From Cerrena zonata (Eukaryota; Basidiomycota; Agaricomycetes; Polyporales; Cerrenaceae): a stretch of 64,000 nt of DNA. The notes beneath the pieces were generated by a model. It did no database searches, was not told the origin of the DNA, and saw only the letters and a program-made list of their open reading frames with translations. The stretch is from assembly GCA_038087015.1 (NCBI GenBank), contig JASBNA010000007.1, forward strand, positions 1,789,966 through 1,853,965, given 5' to 3'. This document shows, piece after piece, positions 1 to 12,319 of the stretch; positions within the stretch are counted from its first letter, which is position 1, and each line of letters opens with the position of its first letter. The translations under genes were made by a program, and so were the position numbers.

Positions 1-1
1 T

Positions 2-1508
2 AAACCCGCTGACCGGCTGATAGGCAGGGACGTCGAGCAACTGGCTAGACTTGTGGATGCTTACGCCAAAGACAGCAAACTCGGCAATGTCGAGGAAGTG
101 ACTGACGTATGTTTCAGGGGTTTCTTCCTTTGTGGATTTCTGCTGATGGACAAAACAGAGTTATCTTGACGCGCACCACCAGTTGGCCTCTTATGTTACC
201 TCCGAATGTAGCCTGGTGGCAGAAATAGAAGTAATCTCCGCAGCGCTTGGTGGTAAGCAGGGACAGACTGGCCGGTGACAATGTCCTCTCATCTCGTGAT
301 ATACCACAGGTGATGAAGGGGAACAGAGTCCCCACGCATTCAAGAGCTCGTCTTTCTCTATCCCAACCCAGTGCTCCTACTGTCAGGTAAGATTGGGTTT
401 GAACATGAATAGCACTAGACCCCCAAACTGACAATCGTTTGTAATCCTCTCAAGTCGACGATCTGGGGTCTAAGCAAACAAGGCAAGACGTGCAAGGCAT
501 GCGGCATTTCGGTACATTCCAAGTGCGAGATGAAGGTTGGTTGTGAGGCGTTAGATGCTGGTATCTCGTTAGCTGACAGAATCTTGAATGTCCGACACAC
601 TAGATCGCGGCCAACTGCCCTGGATCTAAGCAAGCCGGAGGACGTACCCACACGCCGTCGAGTTCAATATCGTTGACTCCATCGGCGTTGTCTAGAAGCG
701 ATACCAGAGGTACGATGTTGCGTGTAGGGGGTATTAGGAAATTTTACTGAGTCTATCTCCCCATCATGTAGCTTCCTCAGTATCATCGGCAATGTCCAGC
801 ACTCCCTCATCCTTTGCCCAAACCGATCCATCACTCTCTCACGAAGAGACCTACCCAGCGGCTCGTGTCGTCTTCGACTTTTCGCCCACTTCCCCCTTCG
901 AACTATCTGTCTCTGGTATGTAGACTCATTCCTTCTCCTACAGGTTTATTACTGAACCCGCGGACAGATGGGGACCTCGTTCAGGTGATTGAAGAAGACG
1001 ATGGATCAGGATGGGTAAAAGTAGCTGATCGAACAGGTGGCCGGGGCCTTGTTCCTGCATCTTATATCGAGTTAACCGAGGATACTGCGGCAACCGCCCC
1101 CGATCCTCCAACGCGAGGACCTGTTAGCTCCCAAGGATCTGGGCAGTTCGGTATGTCACCTCTCGCTTCGCCACACAACACACTAATATCGGAATTATGT
1201 TCCTCTAGTACGTGCGGTCTACGACTATCAGGCTCAAGGTCCGGACGAAATCACATTGAAAGATGGGAAACTTATCGAGTTGTCTGCGGGCCTGAATGGT
1301 GGCCAGAATTACGCGGATGGATGGTGGGAAGGTAAACAACAAATCCATATAGAGTTGTTTATCCACTGATGTCTGGGTGTAGGTATCGACGCGATGGGGA
1401 AGAAGGGAATATTCCCGAGTAACTACGTGAGTCGTCGCTTGTCCGCTGCTGATCTGCGTCGGTAATCATTATTTACTTATCTGACTCCAGGTTGAGATTG
1501 TTCCTTAA
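2..1508 (+). CDS. BZZ1: BZZ1-like F-BAR/C1/SH3 actin-endocytosis adaptor, 3' part
   Basis: The gene runs in from the left edge, so most of the F-BAR domain is missing. Ten exons join in frame (2-106, 159-252, 310-386, 455-535, 604-709, 772-915, 968-1150, 1209-1331, 1383-1426, 1491-1508) to give 324 residues. In order they show the end of the F-BAR region, a C1 zinc domain (HAF, then C-x2-C, C-x2-C, H-x3-C and a final C in AANC), a serine-rich linker, and two SH3 domains. The first SH3 has ARVVFDFSP and GWVKV; the second has VRAVYDY and ends GIFPSNYVEIVP at the stop. C1 followed by two SH3 domains is the layout of fungal Bzz1, which works with WASP/Las17 at cortical actin patches during endocytosis. 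The family call is firm; the function is taken from the family. Confidence 0.88.
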
Positions 1509-3209
1509 TTCCCTATGCATCATGTAGTAGACAGAGTATCGAGTCATAGTTCTGTTCGAGCTCAGTTCACAGATAATTTTGTATAACGTTCTCGCAGACA
1601 CTTACAAATGAAACAAGGCAGAATGTTCCGGTTGTTACGGACTTTATTTGAACATTGTGTGATTAGGAGGAGGCGATCAACCCAGTACGGTCATTTCCGT
1701 AGTTACATTGGAGATATCGAAATGTGTACGCGGCGAACTATCCGATTTGGAGTGATATGATGACCCGACAAGTAGGGATATAACTAGAGCAAAGAGAAAG
1801 GAAGAAAGACGATGGGTTGAGGGCGATTGAGAGCCAGATCTCTGGCAATGTGGTTTCTAGCTGTGTTACTATCGAATAATCGGGAAAGGACCCTGAAGCA
1901 CGAGGGTGATTACAGATCTGTTAAGTCACAAACTTGTGCCGCGATTAGCGATGTGTTCAGTAGGTTTGCTTCGCGGAAGGAGATTGAAGAGATTTGACCA
2001 GTACATTAGATACATGCGTGCCGTTGAAGAAGACGGAGGTAGATGGGCTTAATGACATGCGGTTTGCCCTTGCACTCATTTGGAAAATAGTGAATTCTAC
2101 TGAGGAAGGTGTTGGATTTGACTCATCCACCGAAAGACGGCTTGTATTGGGTTCGGATGGTGAATTGATGAATATGGTCCTCGAGGCCAGCACCCTGAGC
2201 AGCAAGGTGAACGCAAAACGCGGACCTATGAGGCTCCACTAAAGAGCGAGAATTATAAAACCATACCTAGACGATGAGAGGAGTCAGAGCCCCTCGCAGC
2301 TCATTTTTCACTGCAAAGTCTACATACCCCTTTTTTATTCTAAGCAATAATCATGGACACAACGCTAGTGTTATTCGAAGTCTACGCGATGCATAACAGC
2401 TGCATCATGTGACGCCTCGAATATCGCTAGTGCAGTGTCCATCGCAATTTTATGGTCAAGCCCATGCTTTATTGCAGGGGTAGGACTTTAACATTGCGAT
2501 GGATGACTGCACTCAGCGATCAACGTCGTAATCATCAATGACGCTTCCATTTTTGCATCGAGCTGACGGTTCTACACACGACGATAAGTACACCATTTCG
2601 TGCTGATACCTACCTTACCATTACGCATCTAGATTTCATCTTTTGCAGAATGACTCGGTTGCCTTTTCCGGAGAGAAGGGAACCACATTGCTGCACTTGT
2701 CGCCGCCCCGCGCATAAACGTCGGGAGATGGACCAAATTAAGACGAGAAGCCTATATACGTAACAGGTGAGAAGTTGGATAGTGTCCGTAGAAACATACC
2801 GTACACGGCAATTATGTAGCATTACATTGACCGATAAGCGAGTGTCCGTCGATTGATGATGAACCCAAATTAATTTAACAAATGTTGACCCATTATGGGT
2901 CTATCGTCTATGGTCCAGAAAGAGTTTAACGAGCAACATAAAACCAACCCTGACACTGAAGTATCGTAAGGTTGGAAGACCTACTGAAGGTATTAAAGTT
3001 TGGTAAGTTGAAGTTAGAGAAAGCGATCGATGTCGAAGTGCCGGTGAGAGAAGTGCATCAACCAAACAGGGAACAATACCTGATGACGTAAGCAGGTATG
3101 TTCTAATGCACTCACGCGTACGCTGCCGCTTAGCCACTCTGGTCTCATCGTTCAAGATCGCTCTTAGTTCCCTCCTTTACCCTACTCGTTCTCTGCAGTA
3201 GGAACAAAT
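1509..3209. other. Intergenic region, no gene supported
   Basis: Only short ORFs without recognisable motifs are present. The one notable structure is a long imperfect hairpin at 2423-2520, listed separately. The last few hundred bases should hold the CAF1 promoter and 5' UTR. Confidence 0.6.
2423..2520. repeat. Imperfect inverted repeat (hairpin)
   Basis: The arm at 2423-2447 pairs with 2494-2520 over about 24 positions with two small bulges. Shared cores are ATCGCT, AGTGCAGT and TCCATCGCAA. The loop is about 46 nt and itself shows weak further pairing. No coding potential overlaps it. It could be a small-RNA precursor or a remnant of a short inverted-repeat transposon; sequence alone does not decide. 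Confidence 0.55.
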
Positions 3210-4464
3210 ATGTCTCGAATACGTGAAGTATGGGCACCAAATCTCGAGATGGAAATGCGCAACATACGTGATCTGATCGAGCAGTACCCCTATGTAGCGA
3301 TGGTATGTATACTGGACCTACTACATGTTTGTTATGACGGACCATTACCTCAGGACACAGAGTTTCCTGGCGTCGTAGCACGCCCAATAGGCTCCTTTAA
3401 GACCTCCTCCGACTACCACTACCAGACAATGCGGTGTAATGTGGATCTCCTCAAAATAATCCAAGTGGGCATCACGCTTGCGAACGAAGAGGGAGACTAT
3501 CCCCAGGATGTGTCAACATGGCAGTTTAACTTCCATTTTAGTGTCAAGTGTGTAGTATTTATTTTGATTGAAACACTATGCTTACTTCGGTAATTCCTTT
3601 GAATTCTAGTGAAGATATGTACGCGCCAGAATCCATCGAGCTTCTCCAGAAGTCCGGAATTGATCTCCAGAGACACGAGGAGATGGGGATCGAGCCTAAC
3701 GACTTCGCTGAGCTGATGATTACGTCGGGGTTGGTTCTGCTTGACGAGACAAAATGGATATCTTTCCACAGGCTAGTGTTTCTCTGCGTCAGCGTCGCGC
3801 ACGGGCGTATTGACGGTCATTTCATATACAGCGGTTACGATTTCGGTTACTTTGTCAAACTGCTAACGGCGGAATCGTTACCGACAACGGAAGAGATGTT
3901 CTTCGAACGGCTACGAACATGGTTCCCTACCATCTATGATATCAAGTTCATGATGCGGGCATGTAAAGTGTTGAAAGGCGGGCTACAAGACGTGGCTGAC
4001 GATCTTGGAGTAGTGAAAATCTCCTTCTTAAATTGGTCTCATTAAAACTGAAATTTCTCGGACAGGTCATGCGGATAGGACCTTCTCATCAAGCCGGGTC
4101 AGATTCCCTTCTCACCGCGTCAACATTTTTCAAAATGAGGGAACTTTACTTCAACGACCATATCGATGACGCTGAATATAATGGAAAGCTCTACGGTCTC
4201 GGACAGACCTTCACGGTTTCTAACGGCATCGTGGATAGCGTTCGGGGGAGTGCAGCAACCATCGCTGAGCGTGAGGATCGAGGAACATCACGTGAAGTCC
4301 ACAACCAGACACCTGGACCTGGGCAAGGTGCTCTAGGCATGAACTCCCTGACAACACCTTCGATGGCAGGGACAATGTCAACTCCGTTGACGTCACCCTA
4401 TGGTCCGATGGGTGTTAACGGGCCTTATATGAGGACCGCAATAGGAGTTGGTGGTGGGCGATAG
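3210..4464 (+). CDS. CAF1: CCR4-NOT deadenylase subunit CAF1/POP2
   Basis: Five exons (3210-3302, 3354-3547, 3610-3771, 3832-4009, 4066-4464) give 341 residues. The DEDD exonuclease core is clear: DTEFPG at residues 32-37 carries the first acidic pair, YDIKFMM carries the next Asp, and the last motif lies in FNDHIDDAEYNGKLYGLG. IGPSHQAGSDSLLT matches human CNOT7/8 closely. The enzyme shortens mRNA poly(A) tails within CCR4-NOT. The C-terminal tail (about residues 270-341) is glycine, proline and methionine rich and likely disordered. Intron 3772-3831 appears to begin with GC rather than GT. The ATG at 3210 opens MSRIREVW, the usual family N terminus. Confidence 0.95.
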
Positions 4465-6214
4465 TGATGGTAATTTGGGTATACTTCTAGTCGCGCGTTG
4501 TCGTTCTTTTTTTTTGCTGTCTTTCAGGACCTTTGTCTTTGTTTACTATGTGTAATTATGGTGTGTGTCCTCCTTCCTTTCCTTCTGTGCCTTGATATAC
4601 CATCTCATACGTTATTTTATCATATTCTATAGTACAGTAGATCAAAATTCTTTTTTTTCTCGGATAGCGGGATAGCAGCGCGAAACCCCAAGGTTCTAGC
4701 TGAGACGCGAGGCGGTAATAGAAAGGGACACGACTTCCTCCGCCGTGTACATCAATCACCTGATCGCGAGCGGTCTCGCCCGTATTAGGTTCGCCAGGGT
4801 GTCCGCTGCAGCAGTCCCAATCTGTTCTTTCGGAACTGCGCCTTCCTTGATACCTGCACTTCTAACTCTCCCAACTAATAGGACCGGGTGCTGGCTCTGT
4901 GTAATGATCCCATTTCAGGCCCAACTTTCCTCCATGGCTAAGCTATGGATTGATACTCGGCAACAGAACGTGCTTCGATCATGACTTCGGATATCCTATA
5001 CGCCACGTCTGTATGATATCGCTCAACTGCTCTATTTGTCTAGCTACGTACGTGTGCTGCATGTATGAAGATAGGTTTCTCACCACATCAGGGTTGGCAG
5101 ATTGTCCGGACAGCCTCGAAAGACACGGCGAGAATGCTATTGGTCCCGAATTATCGTCAGAAAAACGAGGCAAAGAACCCTATCGATGCATTCGTCATTG
5201 CCACACATACAAGGTTCGTTGTTCCTACGTGCCAGTACACACCGCTGGGATGTTGTATATAGGTAAGTCCTCGTCCATTCCAACCGCTTTTTCTCGAGAT
5301 AAACTTTTTCTAAGGTTAGGAGCGTGAGTGGGGTAAAGGTTATTCGAGGTGGGCCCGACTGCGCCCAGCGGCGTCTGGCAGAAGTGCGGCATCAGCGCAG
5401 GCTGCCTGCAGGGGAGCTTTAGTCTCCATCTTACGGAACACCTGAACACCAGCAAACCTCAAACTTAGCAAGGGAAGGGCTTGAAACAGATTCCTAGTCA
5501 GATTCAGTTTGGTTCCGGGAACCAAGGGGCGTGTATGGATTCAATGTGTTGGGGCATTTTGATCCGAGTTATTCCTACGAGGGGTATCGTCCTTTACTTG
5601 TTGCAAACCAGTTGACATTTGGACGGCGGAGTTTAGAGTGGAGGGTATAAGTTTGGGTTGAGGAGCGAGACACGAGGCGCTTTATGACTGATTTCCTTCA
5701 GGATTTCAACTGACCACCTCGTTACGGGTTCAGAAACGCAATAGCTGTTGCCATGGATGACTTCCATGAATCCTCGGTTTCTCAGAAAGGAGAAGAGAGA
5801 ACAAAGACACTGACTGGGGAGTTAGCCGTAGTGCATTGCTGTGTAGAATGCGCATGATAATTGTTCGCATCTTGAGGCTGAGTTTGTAATTCAATTAATT
5901 AGCTAGGAAACATCCCTATCGCGTAGAGAATAGTACTGGGATGAAGTGATTTATTGAACGTTCTATGTCAGAAACCTTTTTAGATAGATGTGACGGATAG
6001 TGTATAAGCCGGCCAGGTGCCATTTCTATCCGGATCGCTGTCCGATTCTCTTTCGCCGTCTTTTCTACCACGACGACCACCACTGTGAGCAGAATTCCTG
6101 ATAAAAACCTGATAAAAGGTAAAGCTCAAACGCTCTCTTTACAGCCCGCGGCCACGGAGTTATCGAGACAAGGAGGGTTAGCGTGGGTCTGAGTCGAGCG
6201 GACTTATATCAATC
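4465..6214. other. Intergenic region, no gene supported
   Basis: Several overlapping short ORFs occur on both strands around 4745-5525, but none shows a recognisable domain or a consistent splice model. The stretch contains the CAF1 3' end and the upstream region of the CENP-B-like gene at 6215. I see no repeat, tRNA or transposon relic. Confidence 0.55.
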
Positions 6215-8147
6215 ATGAACCCCTCCATGAGCCTCGTGTATCTCCCGCCTCACCTTGAACGTTCTCAGCCATTTCCTCGAGTTGGACACCAACTTTCGTC
6301 CCCGGACAATTCTCAAGAGATGTCCTGGCCTCCTCCTTATTCTTACGCTCGCGGCACTGTCTCCAACGCCTCTGACGACCAGCAGCTCTATCCTGCCATG
6401 AATCGCCTCCCCACATCGTACAACATGCCGTTCTATCCTTCCACTCAGTATATGGAGCGTGAATCGTCCCAATCGCAATGCACCCTTCAGTCCAATACGC
6501 CCTTCTCTCATGACGCAGGCTTGGATCTAAGCAACAGACCAGCTGTTCCGCGCAGGCGCACGCGCGAGGACTCTGACAGCGCCAGTGTCAGTGGCTCAGC
6601 ACCATATGGTAGCACCGACTCGAATCAGGTGTGTATGAGAAAATGGATCTTGCTCGGGCTCTTTACACTGATTACCTTTCTTTCGTTCTATTCAGGTCGA
6701 TGGTCATCATCTCAGCTATGCTTCCCAATCTGCGCCCACATCGTCTCCCCACGACATGACCCACGCGTCGAACCCCGCAGATTCTGCTGTCATGCCTTCA
6801 AGTGCTCATTCGACGCGTGAAGAGGTTTCCTTCATGCCCGCTCCAAACCCATCACAAGTTTCCCCGTATACGTTCACGCCAACACATACTCGTGCAGCAT
6901 CCGATTCGAGCACAACGACTGCGACCAGCTCAAGCTCCCATCCTCGGTCTGCTTCACCCGCGACCAGCGTTGTCTCTGTACACACTGTTTCCTCGACTGT
7001 TTCTGCACCCCAAGGGAAAAACGATGCTCCGAACCCGGAGTCTTCGCCTGCTGCTGCTCGTAAACACAAAAAACAACGTTTGTACAACGTGGATCGGAAG
7101 CGGATATGCGAGTACCACAACATGAACCCAAATGCCAAGCAGGAAGACATCGCTAGGCAATTCAAGGTGGAGCGAAGCACCATCAGCAAAATCCTCAAAC
7201 ACAAGGACAAGTGGTTGAACGTTCCAACTGACACACCGATCCTTGTCGCTCGCGATAAGTATGTGTCTTTGATCTTCGCTAAATTTCTTGTATTTCTAAC
7301 GCTCTACCCTAGGCCTACGAAGTTCCCCATGCTCGATGAGCAGTTGAAGGCCTGGTTGCGCGAATGCACGCACAACAAGGTCATCCTTACCGATGCGATG
7401 ATCCGCGGAAAAGCTTTGGAGTTTGCCACGATTTTCGGTTGGGATAGGTCCAAGTTCAAAGCCAGCTCTGGCTGGGTTGAAAACTTCAAGCACCGTTGGG
7501 GCATTCGCAAAGGAATGTGGATGAATTACGTTCCCCTCGCTGGAGACGATGGTATCACGGCACGAAGACGTGCCAATGGTGATGGCTTCAATAGCGTAGC
7601 TGCAGCCCAGGAGGCTCAGCGCAGAGCTGAAGAAGCAACTCGTCGTGACGGCGAGAACATGCAACCCGACATAGGACTCTCGAATGATGACTCTAATGAT
7701 AACGACTACACAGGTTCCGATAGGGATGATGACGGAGTTCACGACATGAGCTTAGGTCCTGCGTGGCCTATGCCTTCCACCTCCCAGATGCCCATGGCTC
7801 GGTCCATGGGCCCTCCCCCTCAACCCTCCCTCCACACCGATTCCCATCTCCCGGAGCATGATTACCACTACTCTCGACCCATTCCTGGTATGTCATATTT
7901 TGATAATATCCAAAATCGGGCCCTTTCTTTCGCTCCCGACCGTCCTCAACTGAACAACGATCGTGAACCTATCTGGGTGGTTCGTTCCGCCATTGATGGG
8001 CTCAACAAGGTCTTTGATTGCGCCAGGACGAAGGAATTTGCCGGCCTCATCAGCAACGATCAGTGGACCACCCTCCGGGATGTAAAGGAGAGATTGAAGA
8101 ACACGGAAGATAGCATGCAAGAGCCCCAGACGTCCTTGTACCCGTGA
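6215..8147 (+). CDS. CENP-B/Tc5-type DNA-binding protein without transposase core
   Basis: Three exons (6215-6628, 6696-7258, 7313-8147) give 603 residues. The first 250 or so are Ser/Pro/Thr-rich and disordered. A CENP-B N-terminal helix-turn-helix lies at about residues 266-315 (YNVDRKRICEYH, then QEDIARQFKVERSTISKIL). The second, Tc5-type HTH is at about 326-395 (LDEQLKAWLRE, KALEFATIFGW, ASSGWVENFKHRWG). No DDE catalytic domain follows; the rest is low complexity with an acidic patch and a short conserved-looking C-terminal segment. This is the form of a transposase-derived DNA-binding protein like CENP-B or ARS-binding protein 1, so a role in transcription or chromatin is likely, but the target is unknown. 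The second intron is 54 nt and open in frame, so its retention would add 18 residues. Confidence 0.8.
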
Positions 8148-9480
8148 ATTGCTCTTGCAAATTCACATTCGTATTCTTCCAAAGTTATGTCGCATTGTCC
8201 GACACTATTCAGTATGGGTTACAGGTTTTAAGCCTCGCTATTCATTATGTCTTTTTTCCGAATTTGCGGGGCGCATGTTATGCACTGCAGGACATTTTTC
8301 CTTCTCCGAACGCGCTCTCACCTTTCTATGCGCATCCTTTCTTCTATTGCCGTGTCTGGTTTTACTTGTATCGGGATCCTGATCCTCTCGCTCCGGCCTC
8401 CCCTTTTGCATTTTGCACGAACTCTGGCATTACCACCATCACCCCATTCTTTGCACGTAGTTCTCATCATGCATTCATTGTGCCATATCAACTATCTCTC
8501 GCAATACGTTTACGCCTTTTACGACACATATCCACACACACTGTCATCTGTCTCACTCATCCAGATTCCCCCTTCACATGCATCCACTGCGCCCCAGTGT
8601 ATATTCATAGTCGTTGTACGGTGTATTATCTGTGTACAGCACCCAAAAAGCATTCATGTTTCTCTCATCTGTAATTAGCCAATCTCTGTCACTCCTTCAT
8701 CTGATATGACACCTTGTTATTTACCCGTCTGTTGCAAGCCCATCAGTTATGTATGTAGCATCCATCCATCTGTAGTTACGGACTGGTAGTTCAATCGCTC
8801 CCTCGCAGTCGCATAGCATTTCGTAGACCCCCTCCCTCCACATTTGCACCACCGAAGATTATATTATCTATCGCACCCAACTCTATCGTGCATCGTGTAA
8901 TCTGCCTCATGTCTGGAAGTTCGAGATCAAGACAAAAAGATAAAAACAGGCATCCTGTTTCACCGATAGGCACTTGGCGACCATTACAGATGTCGAGAAA
9001 GATAGAAAGATAATCATTCGTTCCATTCCATCAGCTTAACAGTGGCGACGACGGGCGTTGGGAAGAACGGAGCAGTAAATTAATAACGGGGGAGCAACGA
9101 GGCTGACGAGCCGTAATGAAATGTATTGGTCCACCGGGATTGACTGTCGGACACGGCTATCCGATTGAAAATATCGTGGGCACAAAGTACAGGAGCAATT
9201 CGTAATTTCGAGCAGCTCCGGCGTGCTCAATAGGTACCGTTGTGCACGACAATTTCGCTACCGGAGCATCGTTCGATTCATCGGTAGCGAGAATCGGGAG
9301 TAACAAAGGAAGTTGTGTTTTGGCCGACGGAGCATTCGCTGATGATGATGACCGAGAGGAGAGGTGACCCAGGTTGCCATCCGTCGGAACGGTTGTAGCC
9401 TCTTCTACGGTTACTTCTTGCCTTTGGATTTGGTCTTCTCTTTCTCAGCCAACCTAAAGGCCGCATTAACAAATAAATAT
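8148..9480. other. Probable 3' UTR and intergenic region
   Basis: The stretch at about 8150-8700 is pyrimidine rich and open in several frames. It looks like 3' UTR of the preceding gene and not protein. No motif or splice pattern supports a gene from 8700 to 9480. Confidence 0.5.
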
Positions 9481-9837
9481 CTAATCTAGAAGACCGGGGT
9501 GTGATGTTGGAAGGCTTTGGAACATGGAGACGTACCCTTCCATTGCCACATTTTTCATGATCGTGAGCTTGCCCGATGAAGCTGCCGAGGCGAGTTGTTG
9601 TTCGATGCTTTTATTGATTTTCGCACTAAGTTCCTGGTTACCAACGATGAGTGAAGGAGAGTTAAGTCGCCGACGATTAGGTTTACTAACCTTATGCAAC
9701 GATGCACTCTTCACCAAGGCAGTCTTCTTCGGGGCAATATACCGTTTGCCCTTCTTAGGGGCGGCAGCTGCCTTTGCAGCGTGTCTAGTGCTGGACCCCT
9801 TTTGTTTCTGGAGTCCTTTTGGATTTCCTTGAACCAT
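9481..9837 (-). CDS. UPF0390 / DUF2462 small basic protein
   Basis: Two exons (9837-9691 and 9633-9481) give 99 residues. The N terminus reads MVQGNPKGLQKQK, followed by basic KKGKRYIAPKK and, after the junction, ELSAKINKSIEQQ and SSGKLTIMKN. These are the blocks of the UPF0390 family (human homologue Leydig cell tumour 10 kDa protein). Biochemical function is not settled; the basic charge suggests nucleic-acid or nucleolar association. I treat 9634-9690 as a 57 nt intron because family members run straight from the HK block into the LSAKINKSIEQ block. It is open in frame, so an annotation without the intron would insert 19 extra residues. I chose the ATG at 9837 over the upstream in-frame start at 10017 because family proteins start at MVQG. 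Confidence 0.85.
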   Translation of the reverse strand: MVQGNPKGLQKQKGSSTRHAAKAAAAPKKGKRYIAPKKTALVKSASLHKVSKPNRRRLNSPSLIVGNQELSAKINKSIEQQLASAASSGKLTIMKNVAMEGYVSMFQSLPTSHPGLLD

Positions 9838-10072
9838 GTCTGTGTGAGTGTGTGTAAAAAGATGCGGGGTATAAGGAAAGTGGGAAGGTTCAAGTAGAAA
9901 GTGGAGCTCAGTTGGTCGGATGCAGAGTGACTGAGAAAGATGAAAGTCAAGCAAATCAATTGGTTCGGCAATCGCCGAATGGCACAACTCGGGCAAGTTG
10001 GGCGTGTCGTCGACCACACAACACTGAACACTATATCCTTAACTCCCTCTTCACCGTCCCCGACGTCCATCC
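9838..10072. promoter_or_regulatory. Bidirectional promoter between UPF0390 gene and NDUFA9
   Basis: The two start codons point away from each other across only 235 bp, so both promoters must lie here or overlap. No TATA box stands out. Confidence 0.5.
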
Positions 10073-11827
10073 ATGTTGGCAACGGCGTCGAAATGCGCAC
10101 GCCTTCCGCGTATCTCAACACTGCAAAAGGTCCGCAACACACTCCCTCCCAAAAATGGCCCGCTGGACTGACTTTTCGAAATGTGGAAATATAGCGTGGT
10201 TTGTCTGATGTCGCCACTCTGCCCTCTGGCAAACCCGTCATTCGTGCTGGTGTCCCCGGAAGGAGCTCAGTAAGTGGAAACGTTGCAACCGTCTTTGGAT
10301 GCACCGGTTTCCTTGGACGTTACCTCGTCGCAAAGCTCGGTGAGCAACACTCCCTCCCAACGTTTCGCTTGACAGGCTCTTACACTCAAACTCCTTCCAT
10401 TCTTTTGCGTTGAAATTTAGCGAGGGCCGGAACCCAGGTCATCATTCCGTATCGTGAGGAGGACAACAAGAGACATCTCAAGGTTACCGGTGACCTCGGT
10501 CAGATTGTTAGCATGGTACGTCATTTTTGGGTGTTCTTGAGTATGAAATCCGGTTGCTTGAAAGGTTAATTGGGTTCGGTCGTTAGGAATGGGACCTCCG
10601 TAGTGAACAACAAATTGCCGAGTGTCTGAGACACTCTGATATCGTGTACAACTTGGTTGGACGCGATTACGAGACCAAGTAAGCTTACTCTTTTTGGCTC
10701 TTGTTTGTAATGAGTATACTTGATGCTCAATGACCAATTTCTCGCTGTCTATAGGAACTTTGACTTTGCATCGGTGCATGTCGCCGGTGCTGGCCGTATT
10801 GCGAGAATAGCCAAGGAGTCTGGTGTCGAGCGATTTGTTCACGTTTCTCACTTGAATGCCTCCCATGATTCTACTTCTGCCTTTTACAGAACGAAGGCGG
10901 AGGGAGAGGAAGCTGTCAAGGAAGCTTTCCCTACTGCTACTGTTGTTAAGCCATCAGCTTTGTTTGGCTATGAAGATAAGCTTCTGAACAACATCGCAGG
11001 TGCGTGATACTTTTTAATTTTATCTCGCTTGTATCTCGTTCATATACGAGCAAATGAATGTGGGTGGTGTCCGGTTGCTGATGATTACTATCAGGCTGGC
11101 CCATTTGGTGGAAGCTAAATGAAGGGCAGACGAGAATACGACCAGTCCACGTAGGTGTTTAAGTGACATTCTTTTACGAGTGGATCATTGAAATTTACAT
11201 CTATTTAGGTCATGGACGTCGCACAAGCTCTGTCTAACCTCAATGAGATCAGGTCCCTACCAGGCACAGTTAACCTTCCTGGACCATCAGAGATGACATA
11301 CGAATATCTTCTGAACCTGGTTTCTCACGTCACATACCGACCTCCGTCGTCAGCCCCTATCGTTCCCAAGCGTATCGCGACACTCCTCGCCAAGGTTGCG
11401 CAAAACATCTGGTGGCCAGCTTTGAGTCCAGATGAGGTGGAAAGACGCTTCATCAATGATGCCCAAGTGCCCGGTGATTGGGATAAAGTTGGAGTTCAAC
11501 CAAGTGAAATCGAAGACCATGCCATCACCTATCTCAGGCGGTACCGTTCTGCGTACGTCCAGACCCCTTTTGCTGTCATTTGTTCTTCCTTCTTCTCTTC
11601 GCGGCTTTTCTGCCTATTGATGTGTGATCTGCGCCGTAAGTTGGACCCCGTCTGACCTTGTTCTTTGTTCATAGGGAGAATTATTCACGCCCCGTGGTCT
11701 TGCCATCTTCTCGAGAAGCCTCGGTGAGTACCGCTCCGCCGGCTTAGACTCATTCTGACTGTTCTGACTGAACCTTCGTGGGTTCGTTCGCTTCCGCAAT
11801 CCGTTTTAGGAGTATGATCTTGTGTAG
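10073..11827 (+). CDS. NDUFA9: NADH:ubiquinone oxidoreductase 39-40 kDa subunit (NDUFA9)
   Basis: Nine exons (10073-10129, 10195-10339, 10421-10515, 10587-10678, 10755-10999, 11095-11150, 11209-11552, 11675-11723, 11810-11827) sum to 366 residues. The N terminus is basic and Ser/Thr rich, as expected for a mitochondrial presequence. An atypical short-chain dehydrogenase fold follows, with the nucleotide-binding loop [11 protein letters not shown], then VPYREED-like and SHLNAS blocks and SALFGYED. This accessory subunit sits where the peripheral arm of complex I meets the membrane and binds NADPH structurally. The first intron (10130-10194) has an unusual GTCCGC donor but is the only choice that joins the presequence in frame, so the first exon is the least certain part. 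Confidence 0.9.
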
Positions 11828-12319
11828 CGTGGCGCGTGTGTGACTGGCTCGTCACTCATATTACTTCTCAATAGATTTGCATGAGTAATACTCAAATAAG
11901 GGCCTTCCCAAGGGGGAAGAAGGCCAGTTTATATTCGTTGTTTTATAAAGGAAACCTCGGTGAAATCGAACATCATCATGGAGTGCTTGGATGATGTAGT
12001 TGAGGTTAATAGCCGTAAGAAGGGCAAGTATATCCCGATGTTAAGGGAATATAGGAGTGAGTCTCGGCACTGTAGAGTTGAGCGTGAGGGGTGAAAGGAC
12101 GGCCATATGGCTTGGCATTTGACGCGAATCTCAGTGGGAATTTGCCATTCTATAAAGCGACCGTGGACCACTGAGGTGAGTGGGGAATGTATTAATATAC
12201 GGGTAAGCGTCGTAAGCAAGTATGGTACATGGACAAACAGGAGACGTGCGTGGTAAAGATGCGTGTGGGTGTAAAAAGGATGGGTGGTCGTGGAGTTAAG
12301 AGAAATTAATCAGAAATGA
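11828..12319. other. Convergent intergenic region
   Basis: This lies between the converging 3' ends of NDUFA9 and TOM22. Only short ORFs without motifs are seen; both 3' UTRs and terminators should be here. Confidence 0.5.

Noticed and set aside
8144..8674. 176-codon plus-strand ORF after the CENP-B-like gene
   Set aside because: Pyrimidine-rich and open in several frames, with residues typical of translated 3' UTR and no motif.
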